Assembly: GCA_015680685.1 (NCBI GenBank) | Contig: MNCI01033474.1 | Span: 616,009 to 680,008 of the forward strand | Direction of reading: 5' to 3' | Source of the DNA: Gnetum montanum | Lineage: Eukaryota > Streptophyta > Gnetopsida > Gnetales > Gnetaceae | Length of the DNA: 64,000 nucleotides | Shown: in pieces, positions 1 to 9,759 of the stretch | How the letters are laid out: each line of letters starts with the position of its first letter | How positions within the stretch are numbered: position 1 is the stretch's first letter | Translations under genes and position numbers: made by a program | Notes under the pieces: model-generated | What the model was told of the DNA's origin: nothing | The model's input: only the letters and a program-made list of their open reading frames with translations | Databases searched by the model: none

Positions 1-78
1 ACAAGACAAGAGACAACTGGTGTTCATAACAACAAGAGTGAACACCTTATTACAGTGACATTAGGCCTCATTTGGAAG

Positions 79-246
79 CTAAGAAAGAGAGAGAGAAAGA
101 AGTGTTACTACTGCCAACGCCAAGATTGTGGCTTTCGTTATCCATCCGTAAGCGCGCCATCGATCTTGCTCCTTGTATAGCTGCTTCAGCATTGCTCCAT
201 TCCAAGTGTTCCTTCTAGATCCAATCTGTTGTTGCATGATTGCCAT
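79..246 (-). other. Small ORF with a hydrophobic C-terminal stretch, unrecognised
   Basis: About 55 residues from an ATG at 246 that sits directly after a sequence resembling a 3' splice acceptor (pyrimidine/G-rich, ending in CAG at 247-249). The N-terminal half is polar and rich in Q, R and W. The C-terminal part (ATILALAVVTLLSLSLS) could span a membrane. It occupies the place after the long 3' non-coding region where element B has its third ORF, although the two sequences do not obviously match. The stretch at about 133-170 keeps several CpGs, unlike most of the window. I do not recognise the product, and it could be chance coding. Confidence 0.25.
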
Positions 247-261
247 CTGCACACACAACAC

Positions 262-2148
262 AATCTTATATTATCAAGGGTAAATGAATTTCAATGCAGT
301 TGATACCTTGTGGTGGTGAAAGGTTTGTTGGCTTAGGTTGTCGTATGGCTAATTGTGGATCTCGAGATATAATAGTGGTGACTACCGAAGGTGTAGGGGT
401 TAGGAGAAAATCAAAAAAATTGGGCCCTGTACCCCCATTACTAATTGTGAACCTTCGGTAGCGATAGAATGGAGAAAGAAAAACAACAAGAAAGATAGAG
501 AGAAAGAGACAATGATAACATCGATAAAATGGATGTCAAGATGGAAATGAACAAAATAAATTAGATTTCAAAAATTTTAAGGGAAAGAATTTAACTGGTG
601 CACCAAATAGGAATCTCAGTGGATCCTCCCCAAAGTAGGCTCATGCCCCTAATGCCCTGACAAACCCACATTCAAAGAGTTCGTAGGCTCTGGGAATGTC
701 ATTTGGAACAAGAGTTAAAGTCTTAACCACAAGAATTTACCAAAAAGAAAAAAATACATTAACCAAAATATATACACTAATGATACAACCAACAATGAGG
801 TGAACAATGGAGAGAAGGATGGAGAGAAGAGCATGAAATGGAATCCCAAGAACAAGGTGGTGTATAGCCCCTTATGTAGTTTATGATTAAAGTGACTTAG
901 TAGATCCCATTCCAAGTCCAGCCTCAAACAAACCACTTCTAGTGACTTCACATTAATACCTTTGGCCGATCCATCCTCTTAAAGTAACAAGAATGCCTTC
1001 ACCCAAGAGCCACCACCATTCCAACGAAATAAGGAGGAGAGAATGGAAAGCAAGAAGGGCCTTAGTTAGAGGGAACATTTTTATTATGAGTTCCATAACC
1101 TGTGCTTGTAGCCCAAATGGTTATTTTGTCTAGGGGGTGTGGTTTGAATTCTCACTTTTCTCTCTTCTCTTTTTTTTTGTTTCTCTTTTTTTTGTTGTTT
1201 TATGTGTTTATGTGTGAGAAACACACCATGCAAAGACTTTGTTATTTTTATTTGCTCAGCTTCTCGATGATTAGGTAATGTCGAAATGGTAAGAAAACTC
1301 AAGAATAAAACATCCAAGCACCCAAGAGAATGGCCAAGAAAAAAGCATCAAGTTCCCTTGAAGTCACACCCTTTTTAACCTTGAGTCCTTCCTTAGTTTG
1401 AGAAATACCCAGTCACTGATTCATTAATAGTTCTTATTAAAAAGGGACTATACATTTCCAAGCTGAGAGAGACTATAGAAATACATGGATGTATGGATGA
1501 AGTGAACTCATTGCCTGCCATATCAAAAGAAACATACCTTAGTATCAACATTATGACTTAAAGGTAAAAACCAAACATTAGCAATCAATGAGAAAACAGT
1601 TCATACCATCATGAAGAACACTTAGTGGGTGACAAACTTACAGGGTGGATGACACGCGCACACACACACACACAAAATGAAAAAGTATAACCATGATGTA
1701 AAACAAAAACAAGAAAAGTTAAAGAAATTTGTAAAACAAAAATGTGTAAAACAAAAATGTGTAAAACAGAAACGTGTAAAACAAAAATGTAAAAAGAACC
1801 AAGGGCCCCAAATGATTAGCATAGGTGGCCATCTCTCCTATGATTGAATGGAAAGGGAGAGATCTAAAATAATGAACTTCTATTTGAATTTCTTAAAAGT
1901 GCCCAACTTCTCCCCATTGATGTTATTAGATTAAGGGGCAGAAGTTGGCGACACTCATATTCTAATGTATCTATGCCTTCATTGTTGGCATGGGTTGTTT
2001 CCTCAGTTCATTCTATGCATGTTTGTGGGTTGCTCCTTTGAATAGTTATCAACCATGGGCTGTCTACTACTGGTTGTGTGGTTACTACATATAGGCACCT
2101 TTGTCTCACAGTTTCAAGGGCACACCTGTTGCATGGAGGAGATGTTGT
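262..2148 (-). other. Long 3' non-coding region of element A
   Basis: No domain is visible. Blocks recur in the same order in element B (about 17600-18960), E (50400-51540) and G (62730-63900). Examples are the conserved 'CACACCCC' block near 1130 and the block near 630 containing 'GGATCCTCCCC'. It therefore belongs to the transposon family rather than to unique host DNA. It contains a short AC run (about 1652-1675) and an expanded 15-bp repeat (1725-1795). Open frames here, including one at 715-951, are not maintained clearly in the other copies. Confidence 0.6.
1650..1795. repeat. AC microsatellite followed by a 15-bp minisatellite
   Basis: An (AC)n tract at about 1652-1675 is followed by about four copies of a unit close to GTGTAAAACAAAAAT (1730-1792). 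Elements B (near 18860) and G (near 62770) carry only one or two copies of the same unit, so the array appears to have expanded in A. Confidence 0.8.
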
Positions 2149-2629
2149 TCATTCCTCCATGTCATCACCCAATGAATCACTGTATGTGATGCATGGAAAT
2201 TTCCTCTTCTCAATCTTTCCATAAATGTTTACTTTAGAGATTTCCAAGGAAAGATCACTAATTCCTAGGCATGCGTCTACTGTACTCAGCCATGTCCTTC
2301 CCATTATAATTGGGAAGTTCCCTTTGTTGTTGTTGACTTCAATCACCAGGAAATCAGCTGGGTAGGACCAACCACACACAGTGGTAATGATGTCCTCCAC
2401 CAATCCCAAGGGAATGGTGATGGACTAGTCTACCATATCTAGTTGAATATTTCTCTTCTTAAGTTGGGAAAGGTTCTAGGCTTGATACATTTCTCTTGAA
2501 ATTAAGTTGACTCCAGAACTTAAGTCAAGAAGGGCGTTATGTGGTTCATTTCTAGCAACTTGGAGGTAGATTAAGGGACTCCCAGGGTTAGATAGTTTCC
2601 TAGGAAGGTGGCCTACTTTGATCTAATCG
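2149..2629 (-). pseudogene. Retropepsin-like aspartic protease of element A, inactive
   Basis: Remnant of the protease that would cleave Gag in a virus-like particle. It aligns over its length with the protease of G (61900-62420), including the conserved stretches ITIPLGLVEDIITTVCGWSY and IIMGRTWLST. The catalytic loop, LLDSG in B and G, reads LLDLSSG here, so the Asp-Ser/Thr-Gly signature is broken. In-frame stops lie upstream. A well-preserved open stretch of about 86 codons covers the C-terminal half. It was probably part of one gag-protease reading frame. Confidence 0.8.
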
Positions 2630-5182
2630 GTTATGGTATGTGTTAACATAACTGTATGCGTTAAGATCTGTTGTTGGACTGAAGGGAGCACCGAAACCTT
2701 AATTGTTGGAGAGGCGTGCATAGACTCAACTGCTTGTTGTTGTGAGAGCTTGTTTGGGCTTTTAGTTCTGAAGAAAGGTCTTCTCTTTTTACAGTTGTTA
2801 GGACCAGCAGCAGGTTGAATGTTTACAGCTCTCGTAGCATTGCGTTGCTGCGGTTGAGTAGGGAGTTCCCCTTGCATTGTTGGAGTAGGAGGTATGGGAA
2901 CTATCGATGGAAGAGGTGCAGATGGAGTAGGAGGATGGTATGGGTATGGAGCATCTCCCGGAGGAGAAGGAGTCCTTCTAACGTACTCCCAAACTTAGTA
3001 GTGACATTGGGGAGTTTGTGACCCATGGAGTCACTTGGAGAAATCAGCTGCTGCACATAATAACCATATGGATCGGGTTACCGGTAAGGGTATTGATGTT
3101 TCAGTGGTTGCATCCCCCATGACTATGGGAATTGCCACTGTGGATGTTGTCCGATGGATTGTGGTGGATTTCCACTTGGATAGTATGTCAATGGTTGGTG
3201 GAACTGTCTTGGGTTAACTTGAGGATAAGGTAACCTATGGGGTTTCTACCATCTGTTGAGTCTCAGGTTGAGTGCATACACCCCAGACTCTTGTAGATGT
3301 GAGATGATTGGACAACATCCCTTAGGATGGTCATAGTGGCAAATCTCACATCCACTGTCATCGTCTATGTACGAATCCACAACCTGATCAAAGGTAGTTA
3401 TTTTTCCCTTACCCTTGTCACGTGCAGGGCTTGAATCTCTCTGCTTTTTCTTGTCCTTGTCACTACTTCATTCCTCCTTAGACTCCTCTACAATCTTTAG
3501 GAAAATTTCAATTTTACTGTCTAAGGAGATCCATAGTTATTCTACCTTAGTCGCTACTTCGGTTGTTAGCTTTTGAAGTGGCAAGGTTTTTCTGTTCACC
3601 AACTCTTTGATTGGTGATTCATCCTCTTCATCTCAAAATCTCACTCCCTTCTTTCGAAGAGAGGGTTCATGGTTATATTCTTCCGCACTTTGCCTTTTTT
3701 GTAGCTCCCCTTCTTATTTGGCTACTTGTTCCAACAAGCGATGAATTTCATGGGATCTAAGTTCTGATAGTCTCCCTTGGGCATAAGTTCCAAGGGTTCT
3801 CCTAGTTTCATACCTTAGCCCATCTATGAGATGGTGAAGTTGGTCCTGTTGTGCATAACCATGGCCTGGGAAATGATGTAACAATGCATAGTAGTGACCC
3901 ATGGAAGCATCCAAGGGTTCATGAGTACCTTGCTTCCATCCTTGGATTTTCTTACACAAATTAGACACTCTGAAATACATCTGATACTTATCATTGAAGA
4001 GTTCTAACATTGTACTCCACCTCCTAATGGTTTCCAGCTCTAAGGACCGGTACCAACTCTCTGCTTTCTTTATGAGTATCTTGGGAAATAACTTTAGTTT
4101 CTACCACTCATTTTCTATGTTTTGCAAGGCACAGGCATCATGGAATGCCTGTAAATGATTTTTTGGATCTGCGTTGTATCCCCCTACGAAGTGTGGAATA
4201 TTGTTCATGTCTAAGCGCTTGATCCGACTATCCTTTTGATGCCTTGTGGGAATTCTTATAGCCTCTGTTATGTTTAGCATGCTTCAGGTGGCTAGTAGGG
4301 GTTCATCATGATCATCTCTTTCATGATGTCTATGATGTCTCCACTGTTCCCTACTTTCCCTTTGTTCATGCCTTGGTTCTCTTGATTGCCCTCATCCTCT
4401 CTCTCAACTCTCTTGTCGAGGTCTCTCATTTGGGTTACATTTATCCTTTTCATTATGCTCTCGATGGTTGTGCCTTGATGTGGAAGGAGAGGGTGAGTGA
4501 TGTGATGAAGGTGAAGAAGAAGGAGAACCATCACCATGACGATGTTTTTTACCTTCTCTTCTATGGCTTCGGCCCTAATCGTGGTGACGATCTGAGTGCC
4601 CGTCCTTGTCATTTTTTGTTGTTCCCTCTCTGAACAGTTGGTGTTCATGGGGATCAGAACCAAGGTTGTGTATTGTGGAGCGTAGGTTCTGATACCCCAC
4701 ATCCTCACTATTGTTAGGAGGGGGAACATCTTTCGATAGCAAACCAGTTATAAGTGGTTCACCATCTCCCATTTCACTTAGATGTGCGAGACCTCTTTGC
4801 CCTTCAACAGTGTATGTTGGCTCTCCTGCCTTGAGTCCCTCATAGGTTGTAAGGCTGTGGGATGGTAATCCCTCATGTCAAAATCTTCTGCAATGTATTC
4901 ATCATAGAGCTGAGTCATGCTGATCTGTGCCAAAGCAGAGAGGAGCATGTTGGGGACTACACAATCTGGAGGTAACACTATGTTACCTTGCAAGTCTCTC
5001 CAACGCATCTATTCATCTTGATGGAGGATAAAAGTAAAATTGGATATATATTCATTGGGATGAGTATATGTCAACCTATATTGTTGAGGAATTGGCTGAT
5101 TTAGGTTATGTGTTTTTGATTGCTGACTATTTCTTGTATTATCCCTAGGTGAAATGCTCTTGTGAGAATAAGAAGAAGACAT
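2630..5182 (-). pseudogene. Athila-like gag of element A
   Basis: Structural capsid/nucleocapsid protein remnant. I chose the start at 5182 because elements B, D and G have an equivalent codon in the same MSSS context about 145-157 bp inside the LTR. Visible parts in order are an N-terminal block with RWRDLQGNIVLPP (about 5000); a capsid-type region near 3715-4010 containing QGTHEPLD, PGHGYAQQDQL and ETRRTLGTYAQGRL; a zinc-knuckle-like motif CEICHYDHPKGC at 3315-3350 with CX2CX3HX3C spacing; and a proline/glutamine-rich tail (2820-3250). Several stops and frame changes interrupt it. Confidence 0.8.
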
Positions 5183-5305
5183 GATGTCTAATTGGTGTGC
5201 TAATTAACCGTTATGTAATTTTTCATTTAATTAACCCTAAGGTTTATTTAAGCTCCCAATGATGTGAGTAATATCCTATGTTCTACTTAGCGTACAAACA
5301 CTTAG

Positions 5306-5324
5306 TCCCTGGCAACGGTGCCAA
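5306..5324 (-). other. Primer binding site of element A
   Basis: Minus-strand TTGGCACCGTTGCCAGGGA lies immediately after the LTR end. It is close to the TGGCGCCGTTGCCGGGGA site, complementary to tRNA-Asp, typical of Athila-type plant elements. This orients the element and fixes the LTR boundary. Confidence 0.85.
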
Positions 5325-5959
5325 TGATGAGTGGCGAGGTACCCCTACACTCAACCATATGAATAAAAGCGTAACACACGTGATCCAGTTGAACTCTGTA
5401 GACTAAGTGCCTACACGCCTCATGGAACACTTAAGGTTAATTATTCGTTGTCTTCCTAGACTTACTTGTATTTGTCATGGTATGGTTAAGTAAGTCCGAG
5501 GTATATGATTTTTATTGCTTTTTGGTTTTATCTCCTAAGCTGCGAAGGTGAAGGGTTGAAGAGNTGAGGCACTTAACTAGGAGAGAAGGGTTGAGAAAGA
5601 TTTAATTCTAATAAAGCATTAAATGGAAAGTAATAAATAAAGTCCTAATTAGCCTATTCCATGCACTACAAGGTTTATCCAAGAAGTTCATCTTTATTGC
5701 CGTACACAAACTTGTGTTTAGGTACAATGTTTGCTTGAATAAAGATCCATTCACTTTGGAGCTCCTATTGTGGGCACATGGAAAATATTCTATCTCTGGA
5801 GTGATCAAACTGGCAGAGTTTCCCTACGGTCTAGGCCTAGAATGGAAAACAAGGGAGAGCTGCCTCTTATTTATAGACTTTGCGGTGCATCGCGATATCG
5901 CGGGGGATGACGCGATATCACGTACGCGATATCGCGTGGGATGCGATATCGCGACATCA
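5325..5959 (-). repeat. 5' LTR of element A
   Basis: About 635 bp, starting TGATGTCG and ending ACTCATCA on the minus strand. It aligns with the LTR of G (58460-59218) through U3, TATA, R and U5. Relative to G it lacks the U5-side block with the TTGGTAAC repeats, and one N lies near that deletion (5564). It keeps more CpGs than most of the window. The matching 3' LTR is outside the window. Confidence 0.85.
5868..5958 (-). promoter_or_regulatory. LTR promoter of A: TATA box and GATATC palindrome array
   Basis: A TATAAATA box (minus strand, 5868-5875) is preceded upstream by palindromic GATATC cores at 5894, 5914, 5928 and 5945, most inside a longer CGCGATATCGCG palindrome. The first core starts 18 nt from the TATA box. 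Steps between cores are 20, 14 and 17 bp. Confidence 0.7.
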
Positions 5960-6829
5960 GTATTAGACCTTATCTAAGATGGTGGTGAGGAGCTCAGACC
6001 TATGGTAGCTATAGGGTTGATACTAATCATACACACAATCTAACAATTGAAAATGCATAAGGGTTACTTTAGAGAAGTGAGGTTCATAACTAAGAGGCTT
6101 TGAAGAATACTTTAAGTTCATATTAGCCTTATATTTATTCAAACATATAATGCTAGAAATATCATAGGATATCCATAGGTAAAGAAAATTATCGGTTAAT
6201 GGTAAATTAATGTAATAATTGTAATTGTTAATGGTTTTGAATAACAAATTTGTTAATCAATTTTATTGTTGGTTCTAATAGTTTTCTTTGTAACATGGGC
6301 CCCACCATCTAGCTTCATTCTAGAAGGCAACAAGGTGATTTTCTCTATTGTAAAAGTATTTTAACCCTTTCTACATGTCTATCATGTAGCTTCTAGTTAG
6401 GAGGCTTTGATGAAGTTTTGAGGTGATGATGTAGATAGTAGATTGGTGTATACGCTAGAAGTGTTGGTGATTAGATGATGCATTGTGATTGAAGAATTCA
6501 AGCATTGTTGTATCTATGGAGCCATGGTATGGATTTGTAAAATGAACCATGTGGATATCTATTGTATCTTTTATTACATTGTGCATAAAATATTTATACT
6601 TGAGATGTTAAAGAACATTAAATAGATTTTTTTAAGTATTTATTTTTTATGATTTATTCAAGTACACTCATTGGATCATAAGGTTTCATACTTGGTGTAT
6701 TACGCTTTTCATGTGATTAATTTTAAAACATTAAGTATGTCATAGATTTTTAAGTAATGCATTCATACCCTTTAAGAAATTTCATAAATTTATCTATAGT
6801 TAAATTTAGGGTATGACAACAATTGTCCT
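5960..6829. other. AT-rich stretch with no recognised feature
   Basis: Flanking DNA to the right of element A. No domain, LTR end or tRNA-like fold is evident. It may include the decayed 3' end of the adjacent LINE, but I could not align it to anything. Confidence 0.4.
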
Positions 6830-8640
6830 TCATGGAACCACCCTTGTTGTTAAGATTTTTGGATGATCTCTCTTAAGATCTTATTCCTACTTTTATAACT
6901 CAAGTAGAATGTTAAGAATTGATACATTGCTTTAGCTTTTAATGACAACAAATTAGCTTCAAATAAAAGTATTGCATATGAAACTTGGGGTTCTACCATG
7001 AATTTATCCAATAAGAATTGTTTTTTAAGTTTTTCACTTTTTTTTTCATGATTTTTGATTATGACCTTGACCTAACACCACACATCCTTAAAGAGCAATC
7101 GTTTGTATAAGTATTTGAAAGAGATATTTCTGAATTGTCCAAGTTCAAATATTGTGATTGCTAAACTTTTTCTTCATTATATAGAAAGCCTTGTAACCAT
7201 TTGTAACTTTTTGTGATATACAATGCTTAGACTTATGATTTTGAGAGCATTCTATTTCCAAATATCTATAAGTATTCATAATCTCAAGGTTTTTATTATT
7301 TACTTGGAAAGTATAATCTCTCTTATTAGTTCTTCAAATTAGCACTTTTGTTTTGTCAAATATTCACCTTCATTTTTGTAAATTTACAAAATTTTTGTAG
7401 TTTATATAGCATTACTTTTATTCCTATTTTTAAGATATTAGTGTAGCATCATCTACAAAGATTAAAAGTTGTCCATGATTAATCTACTTTAATAACATGA
7501 TTTGCAAGTACCTCTTTAATGTACTCTTCTAGTTCATCACTAAAAATTTGAAACAATGTTTGTAAAATAGGATAATCTTTCTTTAGTTTTATATTATTGT
7601 AAACTTGACAAGATTGTGTAGTTTCTTCATCTTTTAATTGAAAAATTATTTTTCTATATAAATTTTGAATGACAAACTAGGATCAACATTAAGTTTTGAG
7701 AAATCTACTTGATATGTATTCTCTCATAATAAAGTCTAATGATTTAGTAAAATCTACAAAATAAATAAATGTTTTATCTTGTTTTCCCTTTGTTTGGTCA
7801 ATGCAATATTTGAGAGAAACTAGATGATTTAGTCTAGAATGCTAATTTTCTAAATTCTACTTATGAAATTACATGTAAAATAATTCCTTTTGTCCAAGAT
7901 CTTAATTATTCTCCAAAAATGTATCTAATAATTTTTCAAATAAGTTAGTGATCATGATTAATTTATAATTATTTAAATATGATTTGTCTCATTTTTAAAA
8001 ATCATAATAGCTCTACTAATTATCCATTATCTAGTAAAATAATTTTAAATTTCTTCATTAAGAATTTTAAATAATTCAACATATAATCTTTCTACATCTA
8101 TAGCTTTTCCATAAACTAATTTCTTAATTCCTCTTATTATTTTATGGTACACAAGTTGTAAAGTATATGTGAGCATACACCTAGCGGTATCTGTCTCTGA
8201 ATGAAACAAAATTTTGTGCAACCCTTTTATTTGTGCAAAGGGAATATTAATGATTGGAAAAAATTTTTTTCTAATTTTTTTTTCAAAATTTAGTGGATCT
8301 TGCTTTATCATTTGCATCATAGTGTTTTGATGCTTTTGTAAAATTTTTTTTCTCTTAAAGAAATTTTCTATAGTTTTTATTAAAATTTTTTTTATTACAA
8401 AAATTCTTTAGAGCTAACCTTGCTTATAGACATTCTTCATTAATTCACTTTTTCTTGCTCATACGTTTTGTTGCATAGTAACATTTTTTATAGGCTTTAG
8501 TAATATGTCTTCTAATCAATCATTAGACATTTTTTTTATTTTCAACAAATTTGGCACCTGTTGCTAAAAAGATTTTCTATTTATAGATATGATATGTCTT
8601 ATTATTTTTTGGCATTTCTTATAGTTAGAATGCATTCATT
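6830..8640 (-). pseudogene. LINE (non-LTR retrotransposon) reverse transcriptase
   Basis: Read on the minus strand with several frame shifts, the RT blocks appear in order. A KA..(D)..ELFK block lies near 8060-8130. Next come NLFEKLLD near 7930, YFVDFTKSLDF (the K-A-F-D block) near 7740, and DELEEYI (the LF..Y.ndL block) near 7520. FVDDATLIS, equivalent to the catalytic Y/FADD box, is at about 7443-7469. A YRYL..CSQN block follows near 7270, and an LxGCVVLG-type block follows that. This order and the spacing suit the RTE-like group. It is heavily decayed. Its endonuclease half lies at 27220-27790, beyond the inserted copia element. Confidence 0.75.
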
Positions 8641-8989
8641 TAATGGAAAACTGTAGAAAATGGTGATATATTTTGAAGGGTGGTTAGTAGTAAGTTAATA
8701 CATGAAATTGAAACTGAAATTTTTACTTATATCCATTGAGACCTCTTGGATCCATCGTACCAGTTTTATAATTCCTTTTATAGATTTTTTTTTAAAAAAA
8801 TTTATAACTTAGTGCTACTTAGTAAAATCAAACTTTTAACATAGGGTTGATATGAACATCTACTTTCTTTTTCAAAGTAATTATTGAGCTTGATAGAAAT
8901 TTTTGATTCCTATTTAACATGATAAGATCAAGACCTTTTTCCTATTCTAACATGAGCTTTTGCATTTAATTTGCTTTAGTATCCTTTGA
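8641..8989 (-). pseudogene. LINE linker between endonuclease and RT
   Basis: AT-rich decayed sequence between the copia insertion and the RT. The part next to the insertion reads on the minus strand as EKGLDLIMLNR, which fits the 'GL.I.NT' block that follows the endonuclease DFN motif found on the other side of the insertion. Confidence 0.5.
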
Positions 8990-9416
8990 TGTTATTTCTT
9001 TTACAAAAACTAATTAAATCTTAAAATTGAAATGACAAAGACAAATAGATAAACACACACAAAAATTTACATGAAAACCCCAAAGTGGGGGAAAACTTGT
9101 AGGAACCAGTGCAAAGCTCTTCCTTTATCTAGAGAAAATATCCCAAGGATACAAGCTGTCCTTGATAACTTTCATAGCTTGTTGCTATTGTTCTAGTGGT
9201 GCCTAACACATCTTCCCAGCCTTTAATTTATAGGAGAAAAAAACAATCTTTTTTCTATTACAAACTTTAGATAATTTTAGAAACTGCCAATCATATCTCA
9301 AGTAAGATTACAAAGCTGGAAGTTACGATAGACATACTTAAATTGATAAGAACAGAGGAAGAGTTTTCTTCACATTAATTGATATTTTAATTTTTCACAT
9401 TAAATGACAGTTAACA
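8990..9416 (-). repeat. 3' LTR of the copia element
   Basis: 427 bp. It shares long blocks with 26801-27219, for example the central stretch around 'CTTTCATAGCTTGTTGC'. The terminal inverted TGTTA/TAACA is intact. Confidence 0.9.
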
Positions 9417-9432
9417 ATTCTCCTACTTGAAA
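9417..9432 (-). other. Polypurine tract of the copia element
   Basis: Minus strand AAGTAGGAGAAT directly upstream of the 3' LTR, in the expected position for plus-strand DNA priming. Confidence 0.6.
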
Positions 9433-9759
9433 TTTTTTTTAACAAATTCTCAAGTTAGATATGCATTAGTTCCAAGCTGCATTCTTACGTCTTCGCTATT
9501 CCAAGATGGTTTGTGCAAAAAACATGCAAGTCCCTTGCAACCACTTTAGTTAATGCATCAAGAATATTTTTCTTGGTATTAATTTTCTATAAATTAAGTA
9601 AGCATTCTTCAATAGTATCTCTAATAAAATGATATTTAATATCAATATGTTTTGTTTTGTCATGATAAGCTAAATTTCTTGCTAAATGCAAGGCAGTTTG
9701 GTTGGCATAGAATATTTGATAATTGTCTTGCTTCACACAAAGAAATTGTAAAAAAATTT

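Larger units (their letters stand above)
1..5959 (-). mobile_element. Athila-like Ty3/gypsy element A, gag-protease only, left end outside window
   Basis: On the minus strand the order is LTR, tRNA-type primer site, gag, protease, long non-coding 3' region, then a small ORF at the window edge. RT, RNase H and integrase are absent. The protease-RT linker runs directly into the sequence that follows integrase in element B. Gag and protease resemble the Athila branch of Ty3/gypsy, and the primer site is of the type used by that branch. The coding regions carry stops and frameshifts. The closest relative in the window is the inverted element G at 58460-64000, which shares the same pol-deletion joint. 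Class assignment is firm; Athila placement is by motif recognition only. Confidence 0.8.

Noticed and set aside
715-951. Possible conserved hydrophobic small protein in the 3' non-coding region (also looked for near 63530-63770 and 17813-18004)
   Set aside because: DNA similarity is clear in all copies, but the frame carries stops and shifts in G and B. It reads as conserved non-coding sequence, not a protein.
3035-3217. Plus-strand open frames opposite gag (also 2633-3021 and 4373-4633)
   Set aside because: They are antisense to the well-supported gag of A and have no motif of their own.
6023-6247. Small minus-strand ORF in unassigned DNA
   Set aside because: Low-complexity N/Y/I-rich product expected by chance in AT-rich sequence.
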